Shown: piece by piece, positions 23,964 to 27,525 of the stretch
Numbering within the stretch: the first letter of the stretch is position 1
Layout: the number at the start of each line of letters is the position of its first letter
Source: an uncultured Anaerolineaceae bacterium
GTDB taxonomy: Bacteria > Chloroflexota > Anaerolineae > Anaerolineales > Anaerolineaceae
Length of the DNA stretch: 27,525 nt
Direction of reading: 5' to 3'
Assembly: GCA_937920255.1 (NCBI GenBank)
Contig: CALDSL010000175.1
Coordinates: 1 to 27,525 of the forward strand
Made by a program: the position numbers and the translations under genes
Notes under the pieces: model-generated
What the model saw: only the letters and a program-made list of their open reading frames with translations
Database searches by the model: none
Told to the model about the DNA's origin: nothing

Positions 23964-26528
23964 TCAACGGCAGTTATGATTGTTATCGCACACCGGCTCG
24001 GGGATGGGGCATTGTAGTTCGGCGTACGGGTCGCGGGTGTACACGCGCGGCTCGCCCGGGGCGAAGATAATCAGCGTGTGCACCTGGGTTTCGCGTTTTG
24101 TTTCGCAGCCGATGACCATGGCTGTCGCGCCGCTGGCCAGGTCGGGGATATCCGGCAGGGGCAAAATGGCGTTGGTTTTATACGTGTTGGAGAGCAGCTC
24201 GAACACCAGGCGCGGATAGGCCCGCACCCGGTAGGGTGAATCGCTGGTTGGCTCGCCGCGGTCGTGGAAATAATAGCGTGGGTACAGTAGCCGCCCATAG
24301 CGCACGATGGCGCCTTCGCTTTGCGCGAACTGCTCGATCTCGGCGGCCGAGGCAGGCAGCAGCGCTTCCACCCCGGGCTGGGCCAGCACCTGCGCCGCGG
24401 TTCGCACTGGGCGCCGCGGCACGGCCAGTTCCGCCAGCGCCGGCGAAGCGCCGATCAGCACTACCAGCACCATCCCCGCCGCCAGCAGACGGCCGGCGGC
24501 CGGCGTCGTCGGGGCGCGCTTTGGCGCGCGCCCGGCTGGCCAGCGGAAAGCAGCCAGCAGCCACGAACCGATTTCCGCCACGCCCAGGGCGAAATACACC
24601 AGCATCACCCAATCGCTGCCCACCTGGTAGCGCCCGCCCGAGGAGCGCGCGACGCCGTTGGACAGGCACAGCGAGAAGAAGAGTGCCAGCGGCGCCAACC
24701 CGGCCCATCCGAGCTTGCGCCATGCCAGCGCCGCGCCCAGGCAAATGACCGCCAGATTGAGCACCAGCATCACCAGCGTGCCGGCTGGGGGCGAGAGCAT
24801 CCCAGTGTCGGTGTAGGGGTAGTGCTGCAACGCAGTTGTCAGAAAGGTGAGGTCGGGATGGGCAGGCAGAACAAACAGCGCGCTGAGGGCGGTGTGCAGG
24901 CTATGCTGCGCGACAATCCGTGCGCGGGTGGCCAGCGTTGATGGAGAGCCTGTGCGCTGCGCAGGCGTGCTGGTCGGCGCGGGTGGGATGGTAACGGTCG
25001 TCGAATTGCCCGGCAGCGGCTCGTATGCTGGCCGGGACGCCGGATCCGGCGCAGGGGGCAGCCCGCGTTCAAACCGGCGGTAGATCACGTTTTCCAGCTT
25101 GGGCATGAAAAACAAGGTGACGTTGTTGCGGATGGTGGTGCGCGCCATCCACGGGGCGGCGCATAACAAAAATCCGATCACCATCACCACACTCCCGGCA
25201 AATGCCCTGCGCGGGGTTTTCACATGCGTCAGAAACCAGAACACCAGGCAGCCCAGGAACGCGAACAGTGGGTTGGCGCGCACCATGGCGGCCACGGCCA
25301 GCAGGCCGCCACTTATCGCCAGGTAAGGCCAGTATGGGCGGCGGGCGTAGGCCAACATGAAGGCCAGCAGCGCCAGCGCCATCATCAGCATGGCCGGGAA
25401 TTCGGTCATCATCCAGCGCACGTGCGAGACGCTCTGCGTGCGCGTGGCCTGGATCACGTTCACTTCCTGCGCCACCAATAGCGCCGCGGCCAGCAGGCCG
25501 GCCGGGCGGCTGTGCAGATGACGACCGAGCCCATACAGTACGGCCGGCGCGGCGGCCAGCACGCTCACCTGTAGGCCGATCACCGCGTCATAGCGCTGGC
25601 CGGCGATGGCATACAGCAGCGCCAGAAACGCCAGGTACACCGGCCGGTCGGTGAAGCTGTTGCTGTTCAGTCCCTCGCCCAGCAGCAGGTACTGCGCCCC
25701 GTTGCTGAATTGAGCTGCGTCGGAGAACGGGTGGTACTGGTAATCCGGCGGGTAGGGGCCGGGGGCGAAAAACCCGGCCGGCAGCGGCGCCAGATTCCAG
25801 ATCAGCGCTGCGGCGGCCCACAACAGCACGACCAGCGCGGTGTCGCGCCAGTGCCATGTTGGAGAGATCCTCGCGGCCAGGCGCGGCCCGAATGCCAGCG
25901 CCAGGCCGAACAGCCCTAGCAGCAGCGCCAGCAGTTGCAGCGAGCTCACCGGCACGCTGGGGTTGTTCCACCCCTGCGTGTCCGGCCGGACACCAAAACC
26001 GGTGATGAACGCCAGTGCCACTACCGCCAGCGCGGCGAGCAGCAGCGCGGCAGCGATGCGTAGCGTGCGGGCTTGCGCGCGGATGGTCTGCGCGAACTTG
26101 GACGGCTGCCAGCCAAATCGCCAGCCCGCCAGGGTCAGCGCGGCCACGCCGCTCACCGCCGCGGCATACACCAACAGCGGGCGGGCGCGCACCAGTGATG
26201 ATGCGTAAACGCCCGCCTGGCTGGCAGGCAGCAGGCTGAGGAACACAGCCGGGAGGAACACCGCCACGCAGAGCGGCGCCAGCCACGCTTTCCAGCGGTC
26301 GATCATGGCCGCCGGGGCGCGCGTTCCGCGCCACAGAACCGCAGCCAGCAGCAGCGAGAGCGCCAGCGCGGCCAGCAGCATGGCCAGCATGCCCAGCCGC
26401 ACCGGCGACAGCCCCAGCGGCATGCCGGCGTAGGTTTCGGACGGGATCGACAGCAGCCACGCCGCCGAGATCAGCGCGACCAGCGCGCTGAAGCCCCAGA
26501 AGCCGGCCATCTTGCGCAGGAGGTTCAT
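23964..26528 (-). CDS. Large GT-C-type membrane glycosyltransferase (ArnT/PMT-like), tentative
   Basis: This 854-residue polytopic protein probably transfers a sugar from a polyprenyl-phosphate donor on the outer face of the membrane. The GT-C signature is the external loop at about 250-298, with acidic and aromatic residues (PDYQYHPFSDAAQF at 261-274, then DRP at 294-296), followed by the typical run of helices. A later GGRYQVGSDW (631-640) resembles the conserved RY motif of the superfamily. About seven membrane spans precede the catalytic loop, where most family members have one. A Pro/Thr-rich loop lies at about 488-530, and a soluble extracytoplasmic tail at about 698-854. Its ATG overlaps the stop of the upstream WecA/MraY-like gene in an ATGA, so the two are translationally coupled and likely act on the same lipid-linked glycan. 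The exact sugar is unknown. Confidence 0.7.
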   Translation of the reverse strand: MNLLRKMAGFWGFSALVALISAAWLLSIPSETYAGMPLGLSPVRLGMLAMLLAALALSLLLAAVLWRGTRAPAAMIDRWKAWLAPLCVAVFLPAVFLSLLPASQAGVYASSLVRARPLLVYAAAVSGVAALTLAGWRFGWQPSKFAQTIRAQARTLRIAAALLLAALAVVALAFITGFGVRPDTQGWNNPSVPVSSLQLLALLLGLFGLALAFGPRLAARISPTWHWRDTALVVLLWAAAALIWNLAPLPAGFFAPGPYPPDYQYHPFSDAAQFSNGAQYLLLGEGLNSNSFTDRPVYLAFLALLYAIAGQRYDAVIGLQVSVLAAAPAVLYGLGRHLHSRPAGLLAAALLVAQEVNVIQATRTQSVSHVRWMMTEFPAMLMMALALLAFMLAYARRPYWPYLAISGGLLAVAAMVRANPLFAFLGCLVFWFLTHVKTPRRAFAGSVVMVIGFLLCAAPWMARTTIRNNVTLFFMPKLENVIYRRFERGLPPAPDPASRPAYEPLPGNSTTVTIPPAPTSTPAQRTGSPSTLATRARIVAQHSLHTALSALFVLPAHPDLTFLTTALQHYPYTDTGMLSPPAGTLVMLVLNLAVICLGAALAWRKLGWAGLAPLALFFSLCLSNGVARSSGGRYQVGSDWVMLVYFALGVAEIGSWLLAAFRWPAGRAPKRAPTTPAAGRLLAAGMVLVVLIGASPALAELAVPRRPVRTAAQVLAQPGVEALLPASAAEIEQFAQSEGAIVRYGRLLYPRYYFHDRGEPTSDSPYRVRAYPRLVFELLSNTYKTNAILPLPDIPDLASGATAMVIGCETKRETQVHTLIIFAPGEPRVYTRDPYAELQCPIPEPVCDNNHNCR

Positions 26529-27525
26529 GATTGGGGGGAAAGAAGCCGGCGGGTCACGCGCGCCGAGTCGAGCACAAAGAACGCGGCGGCGTAGGCCGCC
26601 AGGCAGGCGGCAAAGATCAGGTTGGCGGGCAGGGCCGGCAGTTCCAGCGCCACAAACGCCACGCAGTCGATGAACAGCGCAGTCATCACCATTACCATCA
26701 CGGCATGGGTGGGTTCCATCCCCAGCGCCACCAGCCGGTGGTAAGTATGGTCGCAGCCGGATTGGTAGAACGGCTTGCCGCGCCGCAGACGCGAGAAGAA
26801 CACCAGCGTCGTGTCAAAAATCGGCACCGACGCCAGCAGGATCGGCAGGAACCAGGATGAAAGCTGCAATTTGGCCTGCGGGTTGTAGAGGATGGCAATG
26901 GAAGCGATGAGGAACCCGAACGTCTGCGCGCCGGAATCGCCCAGAAATACGCGCGAAGGCTTGGTGTTAAGGAACAGGATCACCACGCACACGCCCACCA
27001 GCAGCGCGCCGAACAGCGCCAGTTCCGGTTGGTTAGAGGTCAGCCCGCCGAGGATGAAAAAGCCAAACCCCAGCCCGCTGACGCCCACGCACAGCCCGTC
27101 CATGCTGTCGATCAGATTAAACGCGTTGGTGACGCCGATGACCCACAGCGCGGTCAGCGCCAGGTCGACGGCCTGGTACGGCCAGGTTGTCCCGCTGAAC
27201 GCAAACGAGGGATTTTCAAAAATGCGGATGTAGTTGCCGCTGAAAACCAGCACCCCCAGCGCGATGATCTGGCCGGCCAGCTTGGGCATCGGGCGCATGA
27301 TCTTGAGGTCGTCGGTCAGCCCGAAGATGAAGATTACCACCGCGCCGAGCAGCGTGCCCAGGAATGAGCGCGTCTGGTACAGCCCGAAGGCCGGCACCAG
27401 CACCAGCAGCGAGAGCATCAGGATGATCCCGCCCGCCAGCGGGGTGGGGGCGCTGTGCTTTTTGTGCGGTGCGGCCCCGGGCATATCGATCAGGTTGGCG
27501 CGCCTGGCAATGCGAATCCCCAGCC
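26525..27525 (-). CDS. WecA/MraY-type polyprenyl-phosphate sugar-1-phosphate transferase, 5' end outside the window
   Basis: It catalyses transfer of an N-acetylhexosamine-1-phosphate (or related sugar phosphate) from a UDP-sugar to undecaprenyl phosphate, the first step of a lipid-linked glycan. Counting from the in-frame ATG at 27484, the motifs are HKKHSAPTPLAGG (8-19), the DD pair (58-59) in GLTDDLK, NLIDSMDG (123-130), LGDSGA (181-186) and DHTYHR (245-250), with about ten membrane spans. That ATG is probably internal: the frame stays open to the edge for 13 more codons, and they read as the conserved family N-terminus (ending ANLID). I therefore mark the gene as truncated. The DHxxHR form suits WecA/TagO-type enzymes as well as MraY. 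The genomic setting (GT-C partner, no peptidoglycan genes) favours a surface glycan role. Confidence 0.93.
   Translation of the reverse strand, partial: LGIRIARRANLIDMPGAAPHKKHSAPTPLAGGIILMLSLLVLVPAFGLYQTRSFLGTLLGAVVIFIFGLTDDLKIMRPMPKLAGQIIALGVLVFSGNYIRIFENPSFAFSGTTWPYQAVDLALTALWVIGVTNAFNLIDSMDGLCVGVSGLGFGFFILGGLTSNQPELALFGALLVGVCVVILFLNTKPSRVFLGDSGAQTFGFLIASIAILYNPQAKLQLSSWFLPILLASVPIFDTTLVFFSRLRRGKPFYQSGCDHTYHRLVALGMEPTHAVMVMVMTALFIDCVAFVALELPALPANLIFAACLAAYAAAFFVLDSARVTRRLLSPQS

Overview
The window is high-GC bacterial DNA with tightly packed genes and no RNA genes, transposases, CRISPR arrays or tRNAs that I can see. Type I polyketide synthase (PKS) modules, an Ala/Pro/Gln-rich lipoprotein linker, a bactoprenol-linked sugar transferase pair and an ABC-2 exporter together suggest an environmental Chloroflexota (Anaerolineae-like) genome. 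That assignment rests on general resemblance and is only moderately supported.

Region 1 (1-15229, all minus strand) is the start of a modular type I PKS cluster. In transcription order it holds a type II thioesterase (14453-15229), an Sfp-type phosphopantetheinyl transferase (13689-14447), PKS-1 with KS-AT-DH-ER-KR-ACP (7331-13702), PKS-2 with KS-AT-DH(degenerate)-KR-ACP (1545-7175), and PKS-3, of which only the KS and the start of the post-KS linker are inside the window (1-1529). The first three genes are nearly contiguous or overlapping. PKS-1 should extend and fully reduce a chain whose starter comes from elsewhere, because no loading domain is visible. PKS-2 adds a unit reduced to a hydroxyl, or to an alkene if its odd DH works. 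PKS-3 continues off the left edge. The thioesterase would edit stalled chains and the transferase would activate the ACPs. The AT-rich stretch 15230-15476 probably carries the promoter.

Region 2 (15477-16853) holds a secreted, lipid-anchored pectinacetylesterase/Notum-family hydrolase on the minus strand and a divergent intergenic region with a good plus-strand promoter (TTGCTT-17-TATAAT).

Region 3 (16854-20223, plus strand) is a two-gene overlapping unit: an asparagine-synthetase-like protein whose glutaminase nucleophile Cys2 is Ser, and a Wzx/MATE-like polysaccharide flippase. This looks like envelope polysaccharide modification and export.

Region 4 (20229-23631, minus strand) is a three-gene ABC-2 exporter operon (ATPase, permease, permease) with its own TATAAT promoter. 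Upstream of it (23728-23895) are two 63-nt hairpin units with identical geometry and a compensatory base change.

Region 5 (23964-27525, minus strand) is a translationally coupled pair: a WecA/MraY-type polyprenyl-phosphate sugar-1-phosphate transferase (its 5' end is outside the window) and a large GT-C-type membrane glycosyltransferase with an unusually long N-terminal membrane region. Regions 3 and 5 point to undecaprenol-linked surface glycan synthesis.
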